A stretch of DNA of 45,496 nt from contig NZ_KB904154.1 in the NCBI RefSeq assembly GCF_000379945.1, positions 21,928 to 67,423 of the forward strand. The letters are read 5' to 3'. This document shows, piece after piece, positions 16,900 through 25,511 of this stretch. The stretch comes from Porphyromonas macacae DSM 20710 = JCM 13914. GTDB lineage: Bacteria; Bacteroidota; Bacteroidia; Bacteroidales; Porphyromonadaceae. The stretch's first letter is position 1. The number at the start of each line of letters is the position of its first letter. Below the pieces are notes generated by a model that worked only from the letters and a program-made list of their open reading frames with translations, searched no databases and was not told the DNA's origin. Made by a program: the position numbers and the translations under genes.

Positions 16900-17616
16900 A
16901 TGGCTATGGACACCGGAAGAAAAAAAATAGTGGCGCTCACCGGAGCCGGGATGAGTGCCGAAAGCGGTATTTCAACATTTCGCGACAGTAACGGGCTGTG
17001 GGAGCAGTACCGGGTGGAAGATGTGGCTTCTATCGAAGGATGGATCCGAAACCCCAAATTGGTACTGGACTTCTATAATGCACGCCGGGCTTCATACAAA
17101 GGTTGCGAACCCAACGAAGGGCACCGTCTGCTGGCCGGATTGGAAAAAGAGTACGAAGTGGTGGTGGTTACCCAAAATGTGGATGATCTGCATGAACGTG
17201 CCGGCAGCACCAACATCATCCACCTGCACGGCGAACTGATGAAGAACTGTTCGGACGGACATCGCGAAACAGTCTTTGACGTAGATCCGGATAATCCTGA
17301 ATTACATCTTGGCGACCTCGCTCCCGATGGCACTCAACTACGTCCGTATATCGTCTGGTTCGGCGAAGCCGTACCCAAAATTACCGATGCCGCACGTGAA
17401 ATAGAAACAGCAGATATCGTTTTGGTCATCGGCACATCGCTCAATGTCTACCCCGCAGCCGGCTTACTGGCTTATGCTCCCTCTTCGGCTCCCGTTTATC
17501 TAATCGACCCCAAACCCGTAAGCAGTTCTTACCGCAGCGATATTCACAAGATTACCGCCGGTGCATCAGAAGGTATGCGCCTCTTTTGCGAGGAACTGAA
17601 GAAAACGGAGCGATAG
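16900..17616 (+). CDS. cobB: NAD-dependent protein deacylase (sirtuin, class III type)
   Basis: A 238-residue Sir2-family enzyme that removes acyl groups from lysines using NAD. Seen: GAGMSAESGI (15-24), TQNVDDLHERAG (91-102), catalytic His110 in HLHG, and GTSLNVYPA for NAD. FYNAR (58-62) supplies the Tyr-x-x-Arg pair that marks class III sirtuins preferring succinyl or malonyl lysine. The usual zinc-binding cysteine tetrad is missing: only one Cys (117) lies in the region HGELMKNCSDG to LRPYIVWFGE. This appears to be shared by Bacteroidetes relatives. Followed four bases later by a small zinc-ribbon gene. Confidence 0.93.
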   Translation: MAMDTGRKKIVALTGAGMSAESGISTFRDSNGLWEQYRVEDVASIEGWIRNPKLVLDFYNARRASYKGCEPNEGHRLLAGLEKEYEVVVVTQNVDDLHERAGSTNIIHLHGELMKNCSDGHRETVFDVDPDNPELHLGDLAPDGTQLRPYIVWFGEAVPKITDAAREIETADIVLVIGTSLNVYPAAGLLAYAPSSAPVYLIDPKPVSSSYRSDIHKITAGASEGMRLFCEELKKTER

Positions 17617-17620
17617 TGAG

Positions 17621-17788
17621 ATGAAGTACTGCCTGCGTTGCGGCATGCCTTTGGATATGCCTGCCCTCTATGGAACGGATGCAGAGGGGAAAAGTGTATC
17701 CGAATATTGCTGTTACTGTCTGGAAAAAGGCTGTTGGTTACCGAGAAAATCACAACCGGAAGAGAAACAGAATGAAAAAAACAATTAG
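17621..17788 (+). CDS. Small zinc-ribbon protein
   Basis: A 55-residue protein beginning MKYCLRCGMPLDM. Cys4-x2-Cys7-Gly-Met-Pro and the later EYCCYCLEKGCW form a putative zinc ribbon of the kind that normally reads C.SCGMP...G...DGS.S.EYC.YC...G.F. The gene starts four bases after the sirtuin stop and its 3' end overlaps the start of the next gene by 17 bases, so it is well embedded in the operon. Role unknown; the free-standing family is widespread and uncharacterised. Too short for ordinary ORF cut-offs, so easily missed. Confidence 0.8.
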   Translation: MKYCLRCGMPLDMPALYGTDAEGKSVSEYCCYCLEKGCWLPRKSQPEEKQNEKNN

Positions 17789-18866
17789 ACGCTATACCGG
17801 CATATTGCTACTAACCATGGGTGTATTTCCACTAAGTTGTGCACAAAACCATTCAGCCGATACTTGCAGAAAAGAGAGAAGTCTTTTCAGAGTCATGTGT
17901 TATAATGTGGAGAACCTGTTCGACCTGGAAGACGATCCGGAGAAAGACGATGAGGATTTTCTGCCGGAAGGAAAGATGAACTGGACAAAAACACGCTATA
18001 ACCGGAAAATCAATCAGATCGGGGAAGTAATCAGCCGGGCGGGGCAATGGGATTGGCCTGCCATTGTAGGACTTACTGAAGTAGAAAGCGATCTTGCACT
18101 AAAGGATTTGGTTTCTACTTCCATACTTAGAAATCGGGGTTATAAATATATGATTACCGACAGCCCCGATAAACGCGGAGTAGATGTAGCACTGCTTTAT
18201 CTGCCCGAATATTTCAAACCTGTACGTAGAAATGAGTTTACCGTTCATTTCTCTACAGATCCCGAAAAACGTTCACGTAATATTCTTTACGTGAGCGGGC
18301 AGTTACCCAATGGCAGCTTACTGCATGTCATGGTATGCCACCTGCCTTCCAGACGTGAAGGTGCACGCGAAACAGCCATCTTTCGCCGGGAAACTGCTGC
18401 CGTTATGCGCAGGATGTGCGACAGTCTGGCCAAGAACGATAATGATGCCAATATCCTGATTATGGGCGATTTCAACGGAAATCCTCAAGAGGCTGCTACG
18501 ACGCATGAGTTGAGGGCAGGACTGCTTTTGCCCAAGCATGCCCCCGAAAAGATCCGCTCCTACCCCCCGCAGTTGTATAATCTGTTCGGCGAACATGAAA
18601 CGGCCAATCCCTCGGGTAGCTATGTTTATAAAGGTCGTTGGACACAATTGGATCAGATGATCATATCCGAAAGCTTACTGCTTAAAAACGGAACGATGAG
18701 CTATGTGCCCGGATCGGCACACACGATGTATGAAAAATTTCTGCTTCATTTTTATGATGACGGCATACGTGACCCGGTACCCGAACGCACCTATACAGGA
18801 CCGGTCTATAAAGGAGGATATAGCGATCATCTGCCCATTGTGGCGGACTTTCTGGTAATGCCGTAA
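17772..18866 (+). CDS. Endonuclease/exonuclease/phosphatase-family lipoprotein
   Basis: A 364-residue exported hydrolase. The start at 17772 gives MKKTIRRYTG and a hydrophobic segment ending in FPLSC (lipobox Cys), so it is probably a lipoprotein. EEP-fold motifs occur in order: YNVENLFD, GLTEVES (metal-binding Glu), RGVDVALLY, CHLPSRREGAR, ILIMGDFNGNP and YSDHLPIVADF (catalytic Asp-His). Substrate could be extracellular DNA, a phospholipid or a sugar phosphate; this cannot be decided from the sequence. Last gene of the sirtuin run; no terminator is obvious after it. Confidence 0.9.
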   Translation: MKKTIRRYTGILLLTMGVFPLSCAQNHSADTCRKERSLFRVMCYNVENLFDLEDDPEKDDEDFLPEGKMNWTKTRYNRKINQIGEVISRAGQWDWPAIVGLTEVESDLALKDLVSTSILRNRGYKYMITDSPDKRGVDVALLYLPEYFKPVRRNEFTVHFSTDPEKRSRNILYVSGQLPNGSLLHVMVCHLPSRREGARETAIFRRETAAVMRRMCDSLAKNDNDANILIMGDFNGNPQEAATTHELRAGLLLPKHAPEKIRSYPPQLYNLFGEHETANPSGSYVYKGRWTQLDQMIISESLLLKNGTMSYVPGSAHTMYEKFLLHFYDDGIRDPVPERTYTGPVYKGGYSDHLPIVADFLVMP

Positions 18867-19067
18867 TAAAAATTTGCATTTTTGCTTACTCCTCTTCAAG
18901 TCTAAAAACAAAAAAGCATTTTTGAAAACATCTTCGCCCCTCTTTAGCGTGTTTTGGGGAACAGTAAAAAAAGACATTCTTCCCGGAAAAAGTCTTGTAA
19001 AACTTTTTTTTTGTCCGATTGTTTTATTTTCAATCAATGAAAATCTTATCGTAATAAAGCAAAAAAG

Positions 19068-19679
19068 ATGATTGCAAAATTTATTTTACCGGTGCTGCTC
19101 TATTCCATGAGTGCATTGCAACCGGTTATCAGTACCGAAACAATGGAGTTGCACTACGGAAAACATTTCCGCGGTTATGTGGAGAATCTCAATAAAATAG
19201 TTCCCGGAACAGAATATGAAGAAATGTCGCTTGTCGAAATCGTACAAAAAGCCCCCGAAGGCGCTTTGCTCAACAATGCCGGACAAGCCCTGAACCATAC
19301 CCTCTATTTTGAGCAGTTTACCCCCAAGCAACGTATTTCTGCTCCCGAAAAAGAACTGGGCGATGCCATCAAACGCGATTTCGGCAGCTTCGATGAATTT
19401 AAGGCGGTTTTTAGTAAAGCGGCAAATTCGCTTTTCGGTTCGGGTTGGGCATGGCTCTCTACCGATAAGGAAGGATACCTGCATATCACGCAAGATGCCA
19501 ATGGCCTGAATCCCGTGCGTAACGGCCTGACTCCACTGCTCGGTATCGATGTGTGGGAACATGCATACTATTTGGATTACAGGAACAAACGTGCCGATCA
19601 TGTGGCCGGTCTTTGGACCATCATCGATTGGGATATCGTCGGCAAACGTTACCGGGATGCCTGCAAACTTTCCCAATAG
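19068..19679 (+). CDS. sodB: Superoxide dismutase (Fe/Mn)
   Basis: A 203-residue iron/manganese superoxide dismutase. Metal ligands are His29 (ELHYGKH), His77 (ALNHTLYF), Asp161 and His165 (DVWEHAYYLDY). LFGSGWAWLS is also typical. It closely resembles the cambialistic enzyme of oral Bacteroidales. The N-terminus reads MIAKFILPVLLYSM, slightly more hydrophobic than the usual LP.LPYA start, but no signal peptide is implied. Upstream 200 bases are AT-rich without a clear promoter box. Likely monocistronic, ending before a strong hairpin. Confidence 0.95.
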   Translation: MIAKFILPVLLYSMSALQPVISTETMELHYGKHFRGYVENLNKIVPGTEYEEMSLVEIVQKAPEGALLNNAGQALNHTLYFEQFTPKQRISAPEKELGDAIKRDFGSFDEFKAVFSKAANSLFGSGWAWLSTDKEGYLHITQDANGLNPVRNGLTPLLGIDVWEHAYYLDYRNKRADHVAGLWTIIDWDIVGKRYRDACKLSQ

Positions 19680-19828
19680 TTCTTTTTCCGTTCAAACAAT
19701 CGACAGGACAAGATAACCTCGGTCTGTTAAAGGGCATCATATCGCTTTCTTTTCTCTTGCCCGGAAATTCTTTGAGTTTAAAGAATTCCATTATTTATTC
19801 AGAACGAGGAATTATAAAAACGTGAATA

Positions 19829-19864
19829 CCACCCCCGGTCAGTAAGTGTGCTGACCGGGGGTGG
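19829..19864. terminator. Very strong hairpin between convergent sod and mutS
   Basis: CCACCCCCGGTCAG and CTGACCGGGGGTGG form a 14-bp perfect GC-rich stem with an 8-base loop. It lies 150 bases after sod and 60 bases after mutS in the other direction, so it can serve both as a bidirectional terminator. Neither side has a good U-tract, which is odd for a rho-independent terminator. Confidence 0.7.
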
Positions 19865-19923
19865 CGTATATAACAGGCTTTGAAGAATTCTCCTTACATA
19901 TTTTGCAAAAAGGAAAGAGACGA

Positions 19924-22563
19924 TTAGAAGCCTTTCAGGAGTTTTTTGATGTCGCTCAGCTTGTTCAGGGCTTCGAGTGGCGTAAGGTTATTGATGTCCA
20001 CCTCTAAAAGTTCATCGCGGATTTGACTCAGCAAGGGATCATCCAACTGGAAGAAACTGAGTTGGTAACCGTCGACGGTATGTTTTTTCTTTTTTTTCGA
20101 GTTGTCTTTTGCGTTCGATATAGGAGTGTCGGCACTGTCGATATGATCCTGTTCGAGCTGTTTCAGAATATTTTTCGCCCGCTCTACGATACTCGGAGGC
20201 ATTCCTCCCAGGCGGGCTACTTCTATACCGAAGCTATGGGCGCTGCCTCCGGGTTCCAACTTGCGGAGGAAAAGCATCCGGCCGTTGACTTCACGTGCCG
20301 ACACGTTAAAGTTGCGTACTCGTGGCAATTGGGCTTCCATTTCGTTGAGCTCGTGATAGTGTGTGGCAAAAAGCGTTTTAGCATGGCCGCGATTATTATT
20401 GTGCAGATATTCCACAATAGCCCAGGCAATGCTGATGCCATCGTAGGTGCTTGTTCCACGCCCCAACTCGTCGAACAACACCAGACTGCGTTCGGTCAGA
20501 TTATTCAGGATGTTCGAGGCTTCCTGCATCTCCACCATAAAAGTAGATTCGCCACGGGAGATATTGTCCGAAGCCCCTACGCGAGTAAAGATGCTGTCCA
20601 CGATGCCTATGTGTGCAGCTTCGGCAGGCACGTAACCACCCATCTGTGCCATCAGGGTAATAAGTGCCGTTTGTCGCAACAAGGCAGACTTGCCGCTCAT
20701 GTTCGGGCCTGTTACCATCATGATTTGCAGCGTTTCATTGTCCAAAAAAACATCGTTCGGCACATAAGGTGCTTCGGGCGGCAACTGCTGCTCGATAACC
20801 GGGTGACGGCCTTTTTTGATATCTATACTCAAGCTGTCGTCTACTGCAGGACAGACATATTTATACCTCCTCGCAGCCTCGGACAGGGCATAGATACAGT
20901 CTAACTGTGCCACCGTCCGGCTATTTGTCTGGAGCTGCACGATATAACTTGTAAGTTCACCGATAAGAGCGAAAAAAATACGGTTTTCGATGGCTGCAAT
21001 GCGTTCCTCCGCACCCAAAATCTTCTCTTCGTAATGCTTCAACTCCTCGGTGATATATCGCTCGGCACTGACGAGCGTCTGCTTGCGTATCCATTCGGGC
21101 GGAACTTTCTCTTTGTGTGTGTTACGCACCTCGATATAGTAACCGAAAACATTATTAAAACCGATTTTAAGGCTTGTGATACCCGTTCGCTCGCTTTCAC
21201 GCTGCTGCATCTTCATCAGATATTCTTTGCTCCCGGAGGAGAGTTGTCGCAGTTCATCCAGTTCGGCATCCACACCGGTGGCAATTACTGTACCACGCCC
21301 CAGTGCGATGGGTGCATCGGGCACAATTTCACGACGAATGCGTTCGCGTAATGTATGGCAGACATCCATGTCTCGCCCCATGTCTATGAGGGCCTCTTCA
21401 TCGCTGTTCAAACAGATATTGCGTATCGGTTCGATAGCATCCAGCGATACCATGAGCTGTACCACCTCACGCGGGCTGATACGCCCGGTTGCCGCCTTGG
21501 AGCACAGCCGCTCCAGATCTCCGACCATGGAGAATTGTTCGCAGAGCTGCTCCCGTTCTTCCGGATGTTTGAACAGGTAGGCCACCATACTTTGCCGACG
21601 ATGAATCGGTTCGGTCTTTGCCAAAGGGAAAACAATCCATTTGCGCAGAAGTCTTGCTCCCATGGGGGTGATGGTATGGTCAATGATATCCAACAGGCTG
21701 CGCCCGCCTTCATCGCTGATCGGCTGCAGAAGTTCCAAACTGCGTACGGTGAACTTATCCAGACGCACAAAGCCCGACCGGTCGATACGTCCCAATGTGG
21801 TGATATGGCCGATTTGCGTGTGTTTGGTCAATTCCAGATAGTTGAGAATAACCCCCGCTGTGGTGGCTGCCAACGGATGCTCTTCAAGACCGAAGCCTTT
21901 GAGGCTTTGTACTCCGAAGTGACGCAGGAGCAGTTCTCGATTGTTGTCCTGACTGAAATACCAGTCATCCAACTCATAAATAAAAGCTTTAGTGGAGAAG
22001 AAACGATCGAAATCGGCTCTGAGGCAACGCTCTACCAGCACTTCTTTCGGCTGGTAACTGCCGAGCAGTTTGTCGATGTAATCGCGATTGCCCTCGGTAC
22101 AGAGAAATTCGCCCGTCGAAATATCCAGCAGCGCAAATCCGCAAGTATTGTCTTTTTGCTGTTTGATTGCAGCAAGGAAATTGTTTTGCTTATTGTCCAG
22201 TACATTGTCGTTGAGTGTGACCCCCGGTGTCACAAGTTCCGTGATACCTCTTTTTACCAAAGTTTTCGTCTGTTTCGGGTCTTCCAGCTGATCGCAGATA
22301 GCCACTCTCTTTCCCGCCCGTACCAACTTGGGCAGATAATTGTCGAGAGCATGATGCGGAAACCCTGCCATCTCTACGCTTGCCGCAACGCCATTGGCTC
22401 TTTTGGTTAGCGTGATACCCAGAATTTCAGCTGCGGCAACGGCATCGTCCGAATAGGTTTCATAAAAGTCTCCGACCCTGAAGAGCAAGACCGCATCGGG
22501 GTTTTGCTCTTTTATTTTGAAATACTGCCGCATCAGCGGAGTTTCTACCACATTCTTGGCCAT
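19924..22563 (-). CDS. mutS: DNA mismatch repair protein MutS
   Basis: An 879-residue MutS1 ATPase. The mismatch-binding motif is Phe33-Tyr34-Glu35 in [10 protein letters not shown]. The C-terminal ATPase has Walker [14 protein letters not shown] (619-631), signature region [14 protein letters not shown], Walker [16 protein letters not shown] and [10 protein letters not shown]. All domains (mismatch-binding, connector, lever, clamp, ATPase, C-terminal helix-turn-helix with FFQLDDPLL) are present. A TATCTTTA element at 22619-22626 on the minus strand is a possible -7 box. Start directly follows an A/G-rich ribosome-binding region. Confidence 0.97.
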   Translation of the reverse strand: MAKNVVETPLMRQYFKIKEQNPDAVLLFRVGDFYETYSDDAVAAAEILGITLTKRANGVAASVEMAGFPHHALDNYLPKLVRAGKRVAICDQLEDPKQTKTLVKRGITELVTPGVTLNDNVLDNKQNNFLAAIKQQKDNTCGFALLDISTGEFLCTEGNRDYIDKLLGSYQPKEVLVERCLRADFDRFFSTKAFIYELDDWYFSQDNNRELLLRHFGVQSLKGFGLEEHPLAATTAGVILNYLELTKHTQIGHITTLGRIDRSGFVRLDKFTVRSLELLQPISDEGGRSLLDIIDHTITPMGARLLRKWIVFPLAKTEPIHRRQSMVAYLFKHPEEREQLCEQFSMVGDLERLCSKAATGRISPREVVQLMVSLDAIEPIRNICLNSDEEALIDMGRDMDVCHTLRERIRREIVPDAPIALGRGTVIATGVDAELDELRQLSSGSKEYLMKMQQRESERTGITSLKIGFNNVFGYYIEVRNTHKEKVPPEWIRKQTLVSAERYITEELKHYEEKILGAEERIAAIENRIFFALIGELTSYIVQLQTNSRTVAQLDCIYALSEAARRYKYVCPAVDDSLSIDIKKGRHPVIEQQLPPEAPYVPNDVFLDNETLQIMMVTGPNMSGKSALLRQTALITLMAQMGGYVPAEAAHIGIVDSIFTRVGASDNISRGESTFMVEMQEASNILNNLTERSLVLFDELGRGTSTYDGISIAWAIVEYLHNNNRGHAKTLFATHYHELNEMEAQLPRVRNFNVSAREVNGRMLFLRKLEPGGSAHSFGIEVARLGGMPPSIVERAKNILKQLEQDHIDSADTPISNAKDNSKKKKKHTVDGYQLSFFQLDDPLLSQIRDELLEVDINNLTPLEALNKLSDIKKLLKGF

Positions 22564-22831
22564 AAATTACAGGAAAAAGGAATTTCACTCTTCCTATGTG
22601 GAGGATAGGGAAAGTGGATAAAGATAATAAAAAGTGTAAATATGGTTTAAGATGCGAAGCTTGCTTTCCCGGTGTATTTTTCAATTATGAGTTCAACACA
22701 TAATAGACAAAACAAAAAAAGGTTGTGCCTAAAGGCGACGTCAAACGGGCTTAGTTGGCCTACATTTCTTATTTTTATGAAAAAGGAGAGGTATTAAGCA
22801 AATGAGGTAGATTTATGTCTCAGTCGATATT

Positions 22832-22948
22832 TATACAAGATTTTCCATCTGATATAGCTGAAGGCTCTGGGTGTTGAGCCCGGAGAGGATATCGGGAACA
22901 TACAGAAGAATACGACCAAGTCCGAATATCGATGGCAGCCTGACAGTT
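22832..22948 (-). pseudogene. C-terminal remnant of an unknown protein
   Basis: On the minus strand one frame reads TVRLPSIFGLGRILL then YVPDILSGLNTQSLQLYQ and ends MENLV-stop. It has good protein character but is preceded by stop codons in frame. It lies just beyond the decayed RHS cassette, so it could be the tail of another displaced gene. A longer open frame on the same strand (22820-23095) is in a different register and looks non-coding. The rest of 22564-23075 shows nothing else. Confidence 0.3.
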
Positions 22949-23075
22949 TACCGTTTTTAATACAACATCTTTCGATTTTGTGATTACATTTTCCTGCAAT
23001 CTTTGAGAGTCACCCAATAAAAAGAAGAAACCTGCACTAAAGGTAAAGAAGCTCACTAATTGCAACCTTTTACCA

Positions 23076-23767
23076 TCAAGGGTAATCAAATCCAAATGTT
23101 ATATTGGTTACAATGTTATTTTTCAACTTGATTTTAATAAAGTATCCCGACATATTATATTGTTGCAAAAAAGGCGAGTTTTCAAAATCTTCCACTTTAT
23201 AGTTCAACACAATATAATCTCCCGATTTTTGCTGCTCATATCCTTCTCCTTTTATACGAATAACGTCCTTCAATGAAAGGCCTAAACATAATCCGGACTC
23301 CGTTTGAAAATTACTCTCTTTTATCCGGATAGCCTTTTCTAATTTCACCTTTCTATCTTCTTCAAAATAACCTATTTCAAAACAACTATAAGCATTTTCG
23401 ATATTACCTTCATATCGATAGGCTAACAAGTATTCTTTTAGGGACTTACTTGCAAAGATAATTACGGGATTTTCTCTTAATCCTTCAACTAATATCAATG
23501 GCTTTTCATCTGAATAAAAATTAGATAATGACTTATAATTTTCTAAAAACAATTTGTTGTTTATTGTTGTATCAGGAATAACAGTGACGGCCTTTTTTCT
23601 GGAATAAAACGATTCTCTTGTCGGTTTACTGGCACCGTATCTGCTTTTAAGAATTCGGCTACGGTCAATTCTCTTTTCTCCTCTACGATATTCATTTTTT
23701 TATTATCAGACAGACTCCCCAATAACAAAAACAAGATAAACGCACCTGTTATTTTATTCATTGACAT
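23076..23767 (-). pseudogene. Secreted protein next to a decayed RHS cassette, split by a poly-A frameshift
   Basis: Two frames abut and belong together. The first (from 23767, or ATG 23761) begins MNKITGAFILFLLLGSL, a signal-like segment, then reads RELTVAEFLKADTVPVNRQENRFIPEK. The second continues KAVTVIPDTTINNKLFLENYKS and runs to FGFDYP at 23076. The switch falls in a run of six T (six A on the coding strand) at 23593-23598. Joined, the product is about 230 residues, exported, of unknown family, with two mixed-charge beta-rich halves. Its start overlaps the stop of the RHS fragment upstream by ten bases, the arrangement of a toxin-immunity pair. It may be broken, phase-variable, or a base-call error. 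Confidence 0.6.
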
Positions 23768-23967
23768 TTGGTATCCTCCTTATGTAAAATTGCATCAAGC
23801 GTAATAACATCAGCCATAGAAACCTCAATACTTGTATCATCAATGGGATAGCAGTAAAACTCCGGAAGATTCAAAACATTGTATGTCAGAGAAACAATAC
23901 CACTCAACAGTCTCACAAAAGGGAAAAACAATTCCGCAAATGCAAAGCCACTTCTTTGATAAGTCAT
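23758..23967 (-). pseudogene. Displaced RHS-core fragment (relic of a tip cassette)
   Basis: The 69-codon frame contains GIVSLTYNVLNLPE, matching GIASLTYNVLNLPE of the intact RHS protein. At DNA level 23860-23903 matches 27115-27158 in 42 of 44 positions. After the match the frame continues FYCYPIDDTSIEVS and ends in HKEDTKCQ, unrelated to RHS. This is a deletion product: core homology fused to the last few dozen codons of a former tip, followed immediately by the gene at 23076-23767. Confidence 0.7.
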
Positions 23968-24066
23968 TATTCAGTTAAAAAATACTTTTCATCGATTTGC
24001 ATTTTCAAATACTACTCTACTTCTTTTTCCTTTTCTATAAAAGGCAATTTAGAAAATAAAATGACA

Positions 24067-24116
24067 AAAAAGGTAGAAATTCTGTTTTGAAAATATTTTT
24101 CAGCGGCAAAGCCACC
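24067..24116. repeat. Cassette-boundary repeat, copy 1
   Basis: 50-bp sequence matching 25421-25470 in 45 of 50 positions; the core is GAAAATATTTTTCAGCGGCA. Both copies lie on the 5' side of a displaced RHS cassette (this one about 100 bases before the fragment at 23967). The stretch 23968-24204 holds nothing else; a 61-codon frame across the repeat is probably not a gene. Confidence 0.75.
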
Positions 24117-24204
24117 ACCCTTCAAAGGAAAAGATACTCGTTCCAATAACAGGTACAAACCTTTTTCCTTTACTGATACCCCTATTATTGGACACATACT
24201 TTAC

Positions 24205-24564
24205 CTAACCCCATAAAGCCAATGAAACAAAATACAGAATAACTGAACCAATGATGTAGGCAAAGACTAACCAACCTTTTAATCTGCTATTCTTCTCATC
24301 TTTATATTTTTCTGCTAACTCCTTATATCTTTTTTGGCTAAGAAAAAAGCTTAAAATACTGGTAATAATTACTACTATCCATGCGATATCGGTATTAATT
24401 TTTTCATTAAATAAATAATGTAGTACAGGAATCATAATTGATAAAAATATAAAGCAAAGGCTTCCTGCTGCAACCATTCGACCTCCAATATATCCGTTTG
24501 ACTCTCCCCAATCTTCATAAAATTTAGAAGCTCTGTAATATATATAATAAAACAAATCTTTCAT
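24205..24564 (-). CDS. Three-helix membrane protein, likely immunity protein of the displaced tip
   Basis: A 119-residue integral membrane protein starting at the ATG ending at 24564 (MKDLFYYIYYRASKFYEDW); an upstream in-frame start would overlap the toxin gene. Three hydrophobic helices are visible: MVAAGSLCFIFLSIMIPVL, IAWIVVIITSILSFFLS and WLVFAYIIGSVILYFVSLAL, with a charged KRYKELAEKYKDEKNSR loop between the last two. It begins seven bases after the stop of the displaced RHS tip, exactly where cognate immunity genes stand in polymorphic toxin loci. A membrane immunity protein suggests a membrane- or periplasm-acting toxin. Function is inferred from position and type. Confidence 0.7.
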   Translation of the reverse strand: MKDLFYYIYYRASKFYEDWGESNGYIGGRMVAAGSLCFIFLSIMIPVLHYLFNEKINTDIAWIVVIITSILSFFLSQKRYKELAEKYKDEKNSRLKGWLVFAYIIGSVILYFVSLALWG

Positions 24565-24571
24565 AATCGAT

Positions 24572-25411
24572 TTATTTAAAAGGTTGCACAGAAGGATAAC
24601 CATGTATCCTCATTTCCATTTGAGACATCAAAACCTCATCAACCCAATCGTGATGCAGTTGCTTTCCACCAAAAGACCAATACAAAGAAATTCCTGCCCC
24701 AACAGTAGGCACAAAACCAATCCCTCCCATAAAAACATCAAGCCCGTGTTCAAGTTTACCTTCCAATGTAGATGCTTGCCTAAATTGAATTCCTGATATA
24801 ACAATACCGGCAAGACCGGCCACTTTTCCTGCTGTTTGCACTACTTTTCCTAAACTTGAAATTGAAGTTGGGGTTACCCACTGATTCCCTTTCCATCCGT
24901 TTCCGTAAAATTTAAAATCGAGTGCTCCTTGGCTGTTTGTCAACCGAAAGGTCGCTTTACTTCCTTTGGCATAACCTCCTAATCCTCCTGCCACAGCAGA
25001 ACCTTTTGAAAAAATACCGCCTAATATCGAGGTTAATGTATTTGCACTTCTCTCGTTCGTAAGATTATATGATGAACTCCTTAAATAAAGCTCTCCTTTG
25101 TCATTCTTGTGCTGCGTAAATAATGTTGCATTATCGCCTTTTAGGGATAAATAATTTTCTCCGATATTATTCCAAATATTTCCACTACCGTCTTTGTATG
25201 TTTTATCTTGCAATTTACGCCAAATAGTTTGAGAATTTCCTTTTTTATCTGTATACTCATACCAGTCTCTACCATCAGGGTCAATAAACCTTACCGGATT
25301 ACCGGCTGTATACACATAGGGAGAGATCGCATAATATTTCTCTGCCAGCGGATCGACCGTCGTCCAACATCCCAATGCAGGGTCGTAATGAGAAAAACAT
25401 AAATTATTCAT
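24572..25411 (-). CDS. Displaced RHS tip cassette (RHS-core end plus C-terminal toxin domain)
   Basis: A 279-residue frame with no signal peptide. Residues 8-49 (HYDPALGCWTTVDPLAEKYY, later NPVRFIDPDGRD) are the end of an RHS core; the rest, about 230 residues, is a different C-terminal domain. At DNA level 25315-25391 matches 26643-26719 of the intact RHS gene in 73 of 77 positions. The tip has several Gly-rich hydrophobic stretches (ILGGIFSKGSAVAGGLGGYA; GLAGIVISGIQF; VFMGGIGFVPTVGAGISLYW), hinting at membrane activity. Without a secretion signal it should be silent until recombined onto the intact gene. Followed by its probable immunity gene. Confidence 0.8.
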   Translation of the reverse strand: MNNLCFSHYDPALGCWTTVDPLAEKYYAISPYVYTAGNPVRFIDPDGRDWYEYTDKKGNSQTIWRKLQDKTYKDGSGNIWNNIGENYLSLKGDNATLFTQHKNDKGELYLRSSSYNLTNERSANTLTSILGGIFSKGSAVAGGLGGYAKGSKATFRLTNSQGALDFKFYGNGWKGNQWVTPTSISSLGKVVQTAGKVAGLAGIVISGIQFRQASTLEGKLEHGLDVFMGGIGFVPTVGAGISLYWSFGGKQLHHDWVDEVLMSQMEMRIHGYPSVQPFK

Positions 25412-25420
25412 TACTTTTCT

Positions 25421-25470
25421 AAAAAGGTAGTAATTATGTTTTGAAAATCTTTTTCAGCGGCAAAGTCGCC
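25421..25470. repeat. Cassette-boundary repeat, copy 2
   Basis: Partner of 24067-24116 (45 of 50 identical). It lies between the terminator of the active toxin-immunity pair and the displaced tip cassette, ending nine bases before that cassette's ATG. Conservation at both cassette borders suggests a role in how cassettes were gained or simply common ancestry. Confidence 0.75.
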
Positions 25471-25488
25471 AAAAAAGAAAAAGAAAAA

Positions 25489-25504
25489 CCCCGCAAGTGC
25501 GAGG
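25489..25504 (-). terminator. Rho-independent terminator after the RHS-immunity pair
   Basis: On the minus strand CCTCGC-ACTT-GCGGGG forms a short GC-rich stem followed by TTTTTCTTTTTCTTTTTT. It lies eight bases past the immunity gene stop, closing the active unit and insulating the displaced cassette from transcription. Confidence 0.85.
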
Positions 25505-25511
25505 CTTGTAT

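Noticed and set aside
21355-22410. 351-codon open frame antisense to mutS
   Set aside because: Fully inside mutS, whose catalytic motifs are intact. Codon shadow.
24012-24197. 61-codon minus-strand frame between RHS relics
   Set aside because: It runs across the 50-bp boundary repeat, which is non-coding at its other copy.
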